64,000 bases of DNA from Philonthus cognatus (Eukaryota > Arthropoda > Insecta > Coleoptera > Staphylinidae): NCBI GenBank assembly GCA_932526585.2, contig OW052251.1, positions 13,156,501-13,220,500 on the forward strand. Direction: 5' to 3'. The position numbers and the translations under genes were made by a program. Shown here in pieces: positions 45,862 to 54,893 of the stretch (position 1 is the stretch's first letter; each line of letters begins with the position of its first letter). Under the pieces are notes generated by a model, which was not told the origin of the DNA, searched no databases, and saw only the letters and a program-made list of their open reading frames with translations.

Positions 45862-45968
45862 TAATTTTGTTTGTAAATGTCATTATTGTTTACCTACTTG
45901 TTTTATATCTTTAAAAACCTGTAACTTTCACAATATATGTAATGTAAGTTTACACTAGAAAGAATTAA

Positions 45969-46435
45969 GGCATGTTATAACTTTTTTTTCACAATTCACA
46001 TTTGATTTTTCTACTTTTTCGCGATTTTTTTGCGAGCGCAATTTTGCAGCAATTGTAATGCGGTTTTTTGCAAACGATAAGGAATACCTTGTACTTTCAT
46101 AGACAATTTTTAAATTTGAAAATATTTGGCCAGTGGGACTACAAAATATCATTACTTTTATAATGCCATTTTGGTTTTTTGTTTTAGATTAACAGATTTC
46201 GAATTATTTCTGGTACCGCGAGACGGTACACTTTTTGCAAGCCCTACTACGAGAAGCCGCAACTGCCCCACTTAAGAAATATTTTCAAATTTAAAATTTG
46301 TCTATGAAAGTACAAGGTATTCTTTATCGTTTACAAAAAACCGCATTACAATTGCTGCAAAATTGCGCTCACAAAAACATCGCGAAAAAGTAGAAAAATC
46401 AAATGTGAATTGTGAAAAAAAAGTTATAACATGCC
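45969..46435. mobile_element. MITE nested in the piggyBac, TTAA flanks
   Basis: Arms of about 170 bp begin GGCATGTTATAAC and are inverted. TTAA occurs at 45965-45968 and 46436-46439. The TTAA flanks suggest mobilisation by a piggyBac-type enzyme, though the ends differ from those of the host element. Confidence 0.88.
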
Positions 46436-47056
46436 TTAAGTACATATAATAAAAAATTGTGGTGTAGCATAAATGCATCATTTTGTAATCTGTTCAACCT
46501 AAAAATCAATTACATAATGTAAAATGATACATATTTGCATCTTTATTAAAAACAACAATAATTAAAAAAATATCAACAATTGATTTTTTTACTTATTTTT
46601 TTCTTAATCTATGACCAAAATTACATATCATGTAATTTTTTTAACCAAAACAAAAAATTTGAGCAGTAAAGGGTTAAGAAGCTTGGTATACTAACACTAC
46701 CATCTCTAATTATTTACGAACTATGTCTGTACGTCTATAAAAACTAAAATGATTTGTATTAAACAAACAAATACATAACTACCCTACGAGGACAGCTGAT
46801 AATCTTTACATAAAACAGTACAAATTAAATATTTTTAAGAACTCCCACAATGTATTCGGTGCGCTACTGTTCAACCGACTGCCGGTCGACATAAAATCAA
46901 ATAGCAGTATGAAAACTTTTTGTAATAAATTACACGCCTTTCTGTTAAATAAATCTATATATAATATAAGCGAATATTTTAATAATTAATTGTTAAGATT
47001 ACTATATGTATATTGACGTGTCTCATATGTATGTATGTACATTTTCGACTAATAAA

Positions 47057-47092
<36 letters not shown>
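47057..47092 (+). repeat. ATT microsatellite, LINE 3' tail
   Basis: About eleven ATT units close the LINE that starts at 36780. The mariner terminal repeat begins directly after it. Confidence 0.85.
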
Positions 47093-47093
<1 letters not shown>

Positions 47094-47122
47094 ATATTGC
47101 CCGGATTCTTGGATATACTATA

Positions 47123-47306
47123 TATATTTATTTTTTACAATTTTCCGTTTTTTTTAACGGAGATGTGAAGTTGTCAGATCATCTTTGTAAAAAAAAAAAC
47201 TTACAACTTTTGAAACTAAAGTTGTAAGTTTTTTTTTTTACAAAGATGATCTGACAGCTTCACCTCTCCGTTAAAAAGAAACGGAAAATTGTAAAAAATA
47301 AATATA
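47123..47306. mobile_element. Foldback MITE nested in the mariner terminal repeat
   Basis: The arms pair around 47214. The left arm starts TATATTTATTTTTTACAATT. The right terminal repeat of the host element lacks this insert at the equivalent site (ATACTATATACAGGGTGAG), which shows it is an insertion. A 30-bp part (ACGGAGAGGTGAAGCTGTCA) recurs near 50719 upstream of cytochrome b5. Confidence 0.85.
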
Positions 47307-47987
47307 CAGGTTGAGTTTTTTTCGATGTTCTCTATGGGGATCTCGGAAACTATAAGAGATAGAAAAACGGTTAAATGGGGAAAGAAGTGTAGTTTTATAG
47401 GACGAATAAAATGACACTTTCAAAATATTTGAAAAAGTCAAGGGTAACTAGATATTTTGAATAAAGTAAAATGTGTCAATTTTTTGAAATCAATATATCT
47501 CTATTATTATCATAGATAGAAAAAAACTGTAAGGGACAAAGTTGTAGAAAATTTTACACAGATTAATAACAAAAAATCAAAAAAAAAATGTCGCCCATAT
47601 TTTGGGAGACATGACACAAACTTATCTTTTTTTAAATGGAAACAATAGTTGGCTATGGCCTCATTGGAAAGGTTATTTTATTCCCTTTAATCCGATATAA
47701 CATATGCCATAGTTATTTTTTAAATAAAATAAGTTATAGTCGTTTTAATTTTTCCATACACCAAAAAATAGTTAGCCATGAAACAGACAAAAGTAAAACA
47801 ATTGCGGTTGGTTATAGCAACGAAATCAATATTTAATTTATTATCTTTCTTTAGATTTGTCAAAAGCAACATAAAGTAAAATAATTCCAAAATTATCAAA
47901 ATAATAATAGAAGAAAATTTTAAATATTACATAAGATGCTCAAAAAGTCCACCATTATTATTATGGCATAAAGTACATCTTTTTAAA

Positions 47988-48834
47988 GATTGACCCCCAT
48001 TTTTACCACTCCATTTTTACCACCGTCCCTTTTTTACCACCAATTCTTTTTACCACCAACGTATTTACCACCGTATTCTTTTTACCACCAATATTTTACC
48101 GCTATTTAAAATCGAATTAGAATAACAACTGACAACTTCAATTCGTAACCTGTCAATGTCATTATCGATTTGTCATTCGCCTAAATCGTTGGTCACTCGT
48201 CAACATTTGCATCGTTCTGTAAATCATGGCAAGTTATCAAACTGTTGAGTTATTACAAGGCGTAAAAAATCCATTCCTCCATATCGATGGATATATGTAT
48301 CACAAAACGGAAGAAAAAAAAGGAAGAATATTTTGGAGATGCAAGCAGTATCCGGAATGTAGAGCCAGGGCTGTGACGCGGTCACAGCGAACGCACGGAC
48401 AGGTTGTCTGAAGGATGGCATAACCGTTTTTCTGTAGTCGTCGGCCGGGATCATCCTAGCCTATATGCTTTTGTCGTCGAGCTTCAAAAAGAACAGGGAG
48501 ACACCGAGGCAATGTTCCGGGAATTGGACCTTGGGCGAAAAATTAAACGTACGGAAAACCTTGCCAGAATTAAAACTGAGGATAGGATTACAAATATAGT
48601 CTGAGATTACGATGTCAGAAAAGAAGAAGGGGAAATTGCAGAATACTTAAGGGCGATCGGTCACAACATACAATTTTGAATAAAACTGATTTTATTTGTA
48701 AAAAAGTGTTTTATTGTATAATTATTGGTACAAATATTAGTGGTAAAACTGTATAGCGGTAAAAAAGTATGGTGGTAAAAATGCGGTGGTAAAAATGGAT
48801 TGGTAAATTTGGAGTGGTAAAACTGTACCCCTAC
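47988..48834 (+). mobile_element. Short MULE (847 bp), 10-bp TSD, repeat-rich termini
   Basis: A perfect 10-bp duplication, TCTTTTTAAA, flanks the element (47978-47987 and 48835-48844). Both ends are built from TTTTTACCACC units on the left and GGTGGTAAAAA units on the right. An 8-11-bp duplication and a FLYWCH protein indicate the Mutator-like superfamily. It lies within the mariner transposase C-terminus. Confidence 0.88.
48226..48604 (+). pseudogene. FLYWCH finger joined to MULE transposase C-terminus
   Basis: The ATG at 48226 opens a 61-residue frame with FLHIDGYMYHKTEEKKGRIF and WRCKQYPECRARAV, a FLYWCH zinc finger, ending at TGA 48409-48411. An overlapping frame from 48404 encodes SEGWHNRFSVVVGRDHPSLY and LQKEQGDTEAMFREL, the segment that normally ends MULE transposases. 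The whole catalytic core between them is absent. The two ends are out of frame at the junction, so the fused product would be the finger alone. Confidence 0.8.
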
Positions 48835-50475
48835 TCTTTTTAAAATCGAATTTGTGGCTTTTTTGACTTTTCTTCTGTCAATAGAATTAAATGTTTCAAG
48901 TACAGCTAGTCTAAGATCCTCCACGGATTGATATGATTGTTGATACACTTTGTTCTTCACATAACCCCACAGAAAAAAGTCTAAAACGGATAGGTCGGGT
49001 GATCTAGGTGGCCATAGGATTAGTCCATTTCTTCCCACCCATGAATTAGGAAAAGCATCATTTAAATAGTTTCGCACAGCCAACTTGCTATCAGGTGGAG
49101 CTCCGTCGTGTTGAAACCACTTCAATCTTGCCCGTACTGATAAATTTAAATCATCGAGCATATCTTCAAATGTTTCTTGAAGAAAACGAAGGTAATCATT
49201 TCCATTCAATGTGTTATCAAAAATATATGGGCCGAGAATTCTTGATCCGAACACACCGCACCATACATTAAATCCAAATTAAATTTGTGGTCTACGTTGT
49301 GCAACTTTTCGTGGATTCTTCTGACTCCAAACATGTTCATTGTGCCGGTTAAAAATCCCACAATTAGTAAATCGCGTTTCATCTGTCCAAATTATTTTTG
49401 TAGGGAACGTATTATCCTCTTGGCACATGTTTTTATACCACATACAGAAGACCATTCTCTTATTGGTATCACCGTCATGTAAATTTTGTGAAATTGATAC
49501 CTTATATGGGTGATATTTGTGTTTTTTCAAAACTCGTACTACAGTCCGTTGAGATATGATTGCTTCTGTTGCAATTTGTCTGGTCGATGTGGATGGATCT
49601 ATCATCGCCAATGCTAATACGTTTATTTCCGAAACTTCATTAATTTCGTTTTTTTCAAGTTTCGGCTTTGTAAAGGATCCTCACCCTCACTCACCCAAAT
49701 TGTAGTAAATTCTTTTGAATGTTGGTAAAGATGGCTGCCGACGATCGATATATTGATTATAATATTGTTCTGCAGCATCCGCAGCGTTTTTATTACACTG
49801 AATGTAACAAACAAGCATATCACGCTTTTCTTCGTTGGAAAAATTCATTATCACTTTAAAAAACTTTCAACACCAAATAAATACAAAACAAACTTATCGA
49901 AACAAACCAAATATGGAAATGAATTAATATGTGTTTAGAATAAACAACTGCAATTGTTTTACTTTTGTCTTTTTCATGGCTAACTATTTTTTGATGTATG
50001 GTAAAATTAAAAACGACTGTAACTTACTTTATTTTAAAAATAACTATGGCATATGTTGAATTGAAGGGAAAAAAATAGCCCTTTTAATAAAGTCATAGCC
50101 AACTATTGTTTCCATTTAAAAAAAGGTAAGTTTGTGTCATATCTCCCAAAATATGGGCGACATTTTTTTTTGATTTTTTGTTATTAATCTGTGTAAAATT
50201 TCCTACAACTTTGTCCCTTACAGTTTTTTTCTATCTATGATAATAATAGAGATATATTGATTTAAAAAAATTGACACATTTTACTTTATTCAAAATATCT
50301 AGTTACCCTTGACTTTTTCAAATATTTTGAAAGTGTAATTTTATTCGTCCTATAAAACTACACTTCTTTCCCCATTTAACCGTTTTTCTATCTCTTATAG
50401 TTTCCGAGATCCCCATAGAGAACATCGAAAAAAACTCACCCTGTATATAGTATATCCAAGAATCCAGGCAATATG

Positions 50476-50755
50476 ATAATGGTTTAAAGTCCCCACATTG
50501 TTGCCAAGAGTACATGTAAACATTCAACATGGCGATGGCACCACTGGCTATTAGTTCACCCTATCAGTCGCACGATAGTGCCACTGATTATTAGTTCACC
50601 GCTTATGTCACACGATGGCGCCACTGAAGCGACTAGTGAGAATTGTGTGGACAATCCGCGCGATGTCACCACCATTGCCGTTTTTAATTTTTACAAAGTT
50701 GGTGGAACTATTAAGGTGACGGAGAGGTGAAGCTGTCACATCATTTTTTGCCATC
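50476..50755. other. Repeat debris upstream of cytochrome b5
   Basis: Short direct repeats of GGCGCCACTG-like and ATTAGTTCACC words occur at 50530-50640. 50719-50750 matches one arm of the foldback at 47123-47306. Confidence 0.5.
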
Positions 50756-51014
50756 ACTCAACCGGATCGGGTTTGTTGGCAAATTGTCGGCGTTTTCTGT
50801 GATCTCCTCTGTGCAACGTCGGCCTAATCAAACCTGTCATCAGAGATCAAAGTTCTCTCTCCCCAGTAAGGACGCAATTACACTCGAAATTGCGTTATAA
50901 ATTAACCGTTGTCCTTGGCGAAATTACAGGACCGAACTTTCTTGGAGAATTAACAAGAAGAGCAGGTGATCCTTCAACTCGTACTTGTGTCACGTCCGGT
51001 AAAGGAGATTAAAA
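50756..51014 (+). promoter_or_regulatory. Cyt-b5: Probable promoter and 5' UTR of cytochrome b5
   Basis: The stretch before the ATG is non-repetitive and less AT-rich than its flanks, as expected of a host 5' UTR. No TATA box is evident. A transcription start somewhere within 50770-50860 is likely but cannot be placed. Confidence 0.4.
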
Positions 51015-51122
51015 ATGGTTCAGCAGTATTCTTTGGCTGAGGTCAAGAAGCACAACGATAACCACAGCTGCTGGTTGGTCATACACAACGAGGTTTATGA
51101 TGTAACCAAGTTTTTAAATGAG
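51015..51122 (+). CDS. Cyt-b5: Cytochrome b5, first coding exon
   Basis: The ATG at 51015 (context TTAAAAATGG) opens 36 codons reading MVQQYSLAEVKKHNDNHSCW and then VIHNEVYDVTKFLNE, ending at a GAG|GTGAGC donor in phase 0. This is the N-terminal part of the cytochrome b5 heme-binding fold. The family continues with the HPGG heme ligand motif, which would begin the next exon and was not found in the remaining 12.9 kb. Cytochrome b5 is a small ER-anchored haem protein that passes electrons to desaturases and P450s. Its first intron is therefore very long, or the gene is interrupted by the repeats that follow. Confidence 0.9.
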
Positions 51123-51545
51123 GTGAGCTCATGTGCTGTGCACTCTTTCTAATCAATACGGCTGCATCAAAGTAATGATTGTGGCAATTTGTTTATTACT
51201 CAGTAATTGAACTAAATAACTCTGCAATTACTTCAACTTTGTGATTATTTGTCAAGGAATCGCTGTTTTATTTTATTAAAACCAACAGGTTTTACCATCT
51301 TAAAAATAATCTTCATGAATTAAAAGTGAATTAAAAATTGTAATGTTTTAAAGTTTTATTTTATTGAGAGATATAAGTAAAGAGTTAAATTCATGGTTCA
51401 GCGATTTTTTTAACGAGTGACGCTTACGGCCAGTTTCACCAAACACGTTTAATTGGCTCAACTCTGAACTCGAGTTCAATAGGAACTATCATCTGGTCTG
51501 TTCGTTACTTGAACTAGTGCAGCACGTTTCGCACTGAATCTGCTC
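51123..51545. other. Start of cytochrome b5 intron; MITE fragment
   Basis: No coding potential is seen. 51425-51500 carries GGCCAGTTTCACCAAACACG and GAGTTCAATAGGAACTATC, a diverged end of the MITE family at 4936 and 6385. Confidence 0.5.
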
Positions 51546-51663
51546 GTTACACGTGCAATTGTAAATGTGAAGTTACACTAACTTGAACTCTGACATCACA
51601 AACTTGAATTGTCGCTTTTATATAATTAAAACAATTTAAACACTTTCTAATATATATTGTGCA

Positions 51664-51708
51664 TTCGCTACAATTGTTTCGCCACACTGTCTCATTTCTT
51701 CAGGCGAA
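51664..51708 (-). ncRNA. Hammerhead-like motif, unit 1 (stem II damaged)
   Basis: Read on the minus strand, TTCGC pairs with GCGAA as stem I. CTGAAGA and GAAA are present, and stem III is the self-complementary ACAATTGT. The stretch between the cores lacks the clean GCCAC/GTGGC helix seen at 53434, so activity is doubtful. Confidence 0.6.
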
Positions 51709-51929
51709 GAAATGATGAGTAAAATTTGTCGGGTCAGGTATATATACAGTGTTTATGGGGGGTGGGTTTTTTAAAAGAATTAGTATTTAAACGGGGCGAA
51801 TTTGTTAGGTCGTTACACGTGCAATTGTAAATGCGAAGTTACACTAACTTGAACTCTGACATCACAAACTTGATTTGTCGCTTTTATATAATTAAAACAA
51901 TTTAAACACTTTCTAATATATATTGTGCA

Positions 51930-51974
51930 TTCGCTACAATTGTTTCGTCACACTGTCTCATTTCTTCAGGCGAA
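51930..51974 (-). ncRNA. Hammerhead-like motif, unit 2 (stem II damaged)
   Basis: It is identical in layout to unit 1, 266 bp further on. Stems I and III and both core boxes are kept; stem II is disrupted. Confidence 0.6.
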
Positions 51975-52195
51975 GAAATGATGAGTAAAATTTGTCGGGT
52001 CAGGTATATATACAGTGTTTATGGGGGGTGGGTTTTTTAAAAGAATTAGTATTTAAGAGGGGCGAATTTGTTAGGTCGTTACACGTGCAATTGTAAGTGT
52101 GAAGTTACACTAACTTGAACTCTGACATCACAAACTTGAATTGTTGCTTTTATATAATTAAAACAATTTAAACACTTTCAAATATATATTGTGCA

Positions 52196-52238
52196 TTCGC
52201 TACAATTGTTTCGCCACTGTCTCATTTCTTCAGGCGAA
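52196..52238 (-). ncRNA. Hammerhead-like motif, unit 3 (stem II damaged)
   Basis: It is two bases shorter than units 1 and 2 in the stem II region. Core boxes and stems I and III are kept. Confidence 0.6.
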
Positions 52239-52521
52239 GAAATGATGAGTAAAATTTGTCGGGTCAGGTATATATACAATGTTTATGGGGGGTTGGTTTT
52301 TTAAAAGAATTAGTATTTAAGAGGGGCGAATTTGTTAGGTCCGTTTGGTCGTTGAGAAGATGTCTCGTGTATTTTCTTTTATTAATGCGACTAAACAGAC
52401 TTAACAAATTCTCCCCTCTTAAATGTTAATTTTTTGAAGAAACCCACTCACCATAAACATTGTATATACAAAGAGTTTTATGTAACACCGAACATTTTCA
52501 TAACGAGCATTTTTTTTAAGT

Positions 52522-53344
52522 ATCCATATACATACATTGCATGTATGTAAAATGTAAATATAAATGTAATGTAAAGTGTGGAGGTATGCCAATAAAGGTC
52601 TTTTTTTTTTTTTACATACATTGCACATTTTTCGTGGCTCGGTTTATTAAAAGAATTTAATTTGAAGCTTTAAGCGAGTGTTTTCCACTCCCAGGCTAAG
52701 CATGAAGTAAAATTTCGAGTTTAGAAAAGCCTGAAAATTTGGTTTGGTCGCGTAGCGCGAAGCGCGGAGCGGCCAAACCAAATTTTCAGGCTTTTCTAAA
52801 CTCGAAATTTTACTTCATGCGCCACCGGTACAAAACACTGACATATTACAAAGTTTAAAACACACTGCTAAACTTTACATTGAATCAGTGTTTTGTACCG
52901 GTGGCGCATGAAGTAAAATTTCGAGTTTAGAACAGCCTGAAAATTTGGTTTGGCCGCTCTGCGCTACGCGACCAAACCAAATTTTCAGGCGGAGCGGCCA
53001 AACCAAATTTTCAGGCTTTTCTAAACTCGAAATTTTACTTCATGCGCCACCGGTACAAAACACTGACATATTACGAAGTTTAAAACACACTGCTAAACTT
53101 TACATTGAATCAGTGTTTTGTACCGGTGGCGCATGAAGTAAAATTTCGAGTTTAGAAAAGCCTGAAAATTTGGATTTGCCGGGCTCGCTCCGCTCCGCCC
53201 GGCAAATCCAAATTTTCAGGCTTTTCTAAACTCGAAATTTTACTTCATGCTTAGCCTGGGAGTGGAAAACACTCGCTTAAAGCTTCATATTGAATTCTTT
53301 TAATAAACCGCGCATGAGAAAATGTGCAACGTATGCATATGGAG
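52522..53344. repeat. Nested-hairpin element, copy B (three hairpins)
   Basis: Hairpins are at 52700-52820 and 52906-53045 (GGTTTGG cores), and 53131-53250 (core GGATTTGCCGGGCTCGCTCC with matching GGCAAATCC). All share the same outer arms, and GCCACCGGTAC linkers join them. The outer flanks (GTATCCATATACATACATTGC on the left, CAACGTATGCATATGGA on the right) are inverted. A 72-bp LINE 3' end is inserted near the left edge. Confidence 0.88.
52542..52613 (+). mobile_element. Extremely 5'-truncated LINE copy (72 bp), 12-bp TSD
   Basis: The insert ends in AATAAAGGTC plus a T-run and is flanked by ACATACATTGCA at 52530-52541 and 52614-52625. Its body matches the 3' end of the LINE fragment at 55380-55510 (AAATGTAAATATAAATGTAA). 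Confidence 0.85.
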
Positions 53345-53354
53345 ACTTCAAAGA

Positions 53355-53640
53355 AAAATTCTCGTTATGAAAATGTTCGGTCTTACATAAAACTCTCTGT
53401 ATACCTGACCCGACAAATTTTACTTATCATTTCTTCGCCTGAAGATGCCACAATGTGGCGAAACAATTGTAGCGAATGTACAACATATGTTTGATAGTGT
53501 TTAAATTGTTTTATTTATATAAAAGTGAAGATGAACTTTCAACATTTATCAGCCTTATCAATCAACTTGAATTGTGACATCACAAACTTAAACTGTGACA
53601 TCACAAAATTGAACCCAAGTTCAGACCTCGAGGTCCACTT
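53355..53640 (+). repeat. Inverted fourth copy of the hammerhead unit family
   Basis: Positions 53396-53550 match the tandem units of 51546-52342 in the opposite orientation. 53362-53400 mirrors 52470-52510 (GAAAATGTTCGGTCTTACAT and partner). The hairpin element B thus sits between inverted members of this family. Confidence 0.8.
53434..53476 (+). ncRNA. Hammerhead ribozyme motif with intact helices
   Basis: Stem I pairs TTCGC 53434-53438 with GCGAA 53472-53476. The cores are CTGAAGA 53439-53445 and GAAA 53460-53463. Stem II is GCCAC 53447-53451 with GTGGC 53455-53459 around AAT. Stem III is the self-complementary ACAATTGT 53463-53470, and cleavage is predicted after A53471 (GTA). One extra T at 53446 sits between the core and stem II, which might reduce activity. 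Confidence 0.75.
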
Positions 53641-53935
53641 TTCGCCCGACATATAACGAAGACTGCACGTAAATGGTAGCATTCACATGCAGCCAAGCCA
53701 CAAAATGTAGCGAATCTGTACAGAATCTCAAGTTAACACATTCACAAGTACGTCCGTTTTTTAGTGGACATCACAAACTTGAACTGTGACGTCACAAACT
53801 TGTTCAGACCTCGAGGTCGACTTTTCGCCCAACATATAACGAAAGCATTCACATGCAACCGCGCCACAAAATGCGGCGCAACTGATCACAAAGTACAGAA
53901 TCAAGTTAACACATTCACAAATACGTCCGCTCTAA
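53555..53935. repeat. Imperfect direct repeat (about 190-bp units)
   Basis: TTCAGACCTCGAGGTC, CACTTTTCGCC, CATATAACGAA and AATCAAGTTAACACATTCAC occur in order in both halves (about 53555-53760 and 53766-53935). No coding content is seen. Confidence 0.7.
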
Positions 53936-54458
53936 AATTTATTTATGCAAATGTCAGTCCTTGAAATCATACAAAAAAAATATAGCCTTTATTTTGTTTA
54001 AAATTATTTGGAGAATTTAGAATTTTTGTTATGTGACATTATTAATCATAAATGTTCTAGTTGAATTGTGAGTGGATTTGATAAGCGATAGTTAGAATAT
54101 AAAGCGTAAAATTGTGGAAATAAGTGCACTCAACCTTGCCTGACTTGATAACATGTAATTTTACTCAAGTAGAATTTACTGATAAATTAATTACACTAAC
54201 ACACTTCAAATATACGAACAAAATTAAATGCATCTATTACTGGCATACTTTTTTAGTTTAAAGTACACCGATGATTATTTCTCTATTATCGGTAATGATG
54301 ATTTGAATTAAATTTCCTTTCTTACATTTCGCCTGTTTCTTACATTCTTTGAGCAAACGACAACTTGTTAGCTTGGTTGAATATTAGCTTTAGAGAAAGG
54401 CATCATGAATATTTTTCACTTTGCCAAATTACCATTTCTAGATAAGAATTTTTTTTTA
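53936..54458. other. AT-rich sequence, nothing recognised
   Basis: No ORF, inverted repeat or TE protein similarity was seen in this stretch. Confidence 0.5.
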
Positions 54459-54496
54459 TAAAGACCATATTTAATATGTAGTTGGGGGTGGAAAGG

Positions 54497-54893
54497 TCCA
54501 CGCCTGGCTATATAGTGCTTCAGGAGACCAACAGAGAGAGGCTAGAGTGGTAGGCAATGGTGAGGGTGGTGAGGTATGAGATGAGATTGTGGGAACTGGA
54601 TGAGGAGAGATTGGTGAAGGATGTATGGGTGACGAGTGTGGGTGGGGGTGAGGGTAGATGGAGGGGGGAGAGGAGGAAAATGTATGAGAGGGTAGGGCTG
54701 TCGGACTCCACGCCTAGCTACATAGTGCTTCAGGAGACCAACAGAGAGAGGCTAGAGTAGGAGGCAATGGTGAGGTATGAGATGAGATTGTGGGAACTGG
54801 ATGAGGAGAGATTGGTGAAGGATGTATGGGTGACGAGTGTGGGTGGGGGTGAGGGGGGAGAGGAGGAAAATGTATGAGAGGGTAGGGCTGTCG
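54497..54893 (+). repeat. Tandem duplication in LINE fragment (~200-bp units)
   Basis: Two copies (about 54497-54703 and 54707-54893) share CAGGAGACCAACAGAGAGAG, GGGAACTGGATGAGGAGAG and GGGTAGGGCTGTCGGA. The second copy has lost short G/T-rich stretches. Confidence 0.85.

Larger units (their letters stand above)
43215..46673 (+). mobile_element. piggyBac transposon, 3459 bp, TTAA target sites
   Basis: CCCTTTACTGC at the left and GCAGTAAAGGG at the right are inverted and immediately flanked by TTAA (43211-43214 and 46674-46677). It carries one transposase gene on the plus strand and a nested MITE in its 3' untranslated part. Confidence 0.95.
36780..47092 (+). mobile_element. Jockey/CR1-type LINE with several nested insertions
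   Basis: Plus-strand ORF1 pieces (36780-37065, 38200-38551, 39780-40267) and ORF2 pieces (40290-43210) end in a long ATT-repeat tail at 47057-47090. The interruptions are a TA-flanked element (37179-38168), hairpin debris (about 38550-39690), a MITE (40969-41452) and a piggyBac (43215-46673). Without them the element is about 4.2 kb. LINE 3' sequence resumes at 46678. The many frameshifts make it the oldest layer here. Confidence 0.85.
47935..49850 (-). pseudogene. Mariner-like transposase with DUF4817-type N-terminus
   Basis: From 49850 the frame encodes NFSNEEKRDMLVCYIQCNKN and QPSLPTFKRIYYNLGE, the N-terminal helix-turn-helix seen in many insect mariner-like proteins. After stops it resumes (49611-49279) with STRQIATEAIISQRTVVRVL and IIWTDETRFTN. 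The frame 49254-48840 carries WFQHDGAPPDSKLAV and WPPRSPDLSVLDFFLWG. The C-terminal part continues after the MULE insertion as NNNGGLFEHLM. The three catalytic aspartates are present but frameshifts and stops inactivate the gene. Confidence 0.8.
47093..50475 (-). mobile_element. Mariner-like element with ~500-bp terminal inverted repeats
   Basis: The outer ends (CATATTGCCCGGATTCTTGG and its inverse at 50475) and the blocks 47307-47820 and 49940-50443 are inverted copies. Between them lies a decayed transposase. A foldback (47123-47306) and a MULE (47988-48834) are nested inside. The target-site duplication is unclear. Confidence 0.8.
51546..52342 (-). repeat. Tandem array of three ~266-bp units with hammerhead motifs
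   Basis: The units are 51546-51811, 51812-52077 and 52078-52342, each starting GTTACACGTGCAATTGTAA and ending GGGGCGAATTTGTTAGGT. They differ at only a few positions. Each carries one hammerhead-like core on the minus strand. The end of the last unit folds back on 52380-52420 (CTTAACAAATTCTCCCCTC). A tandem, unit-length array with a ribozyme per unit is how retrozyme-type elements are arranged. Confidence 0.9.
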
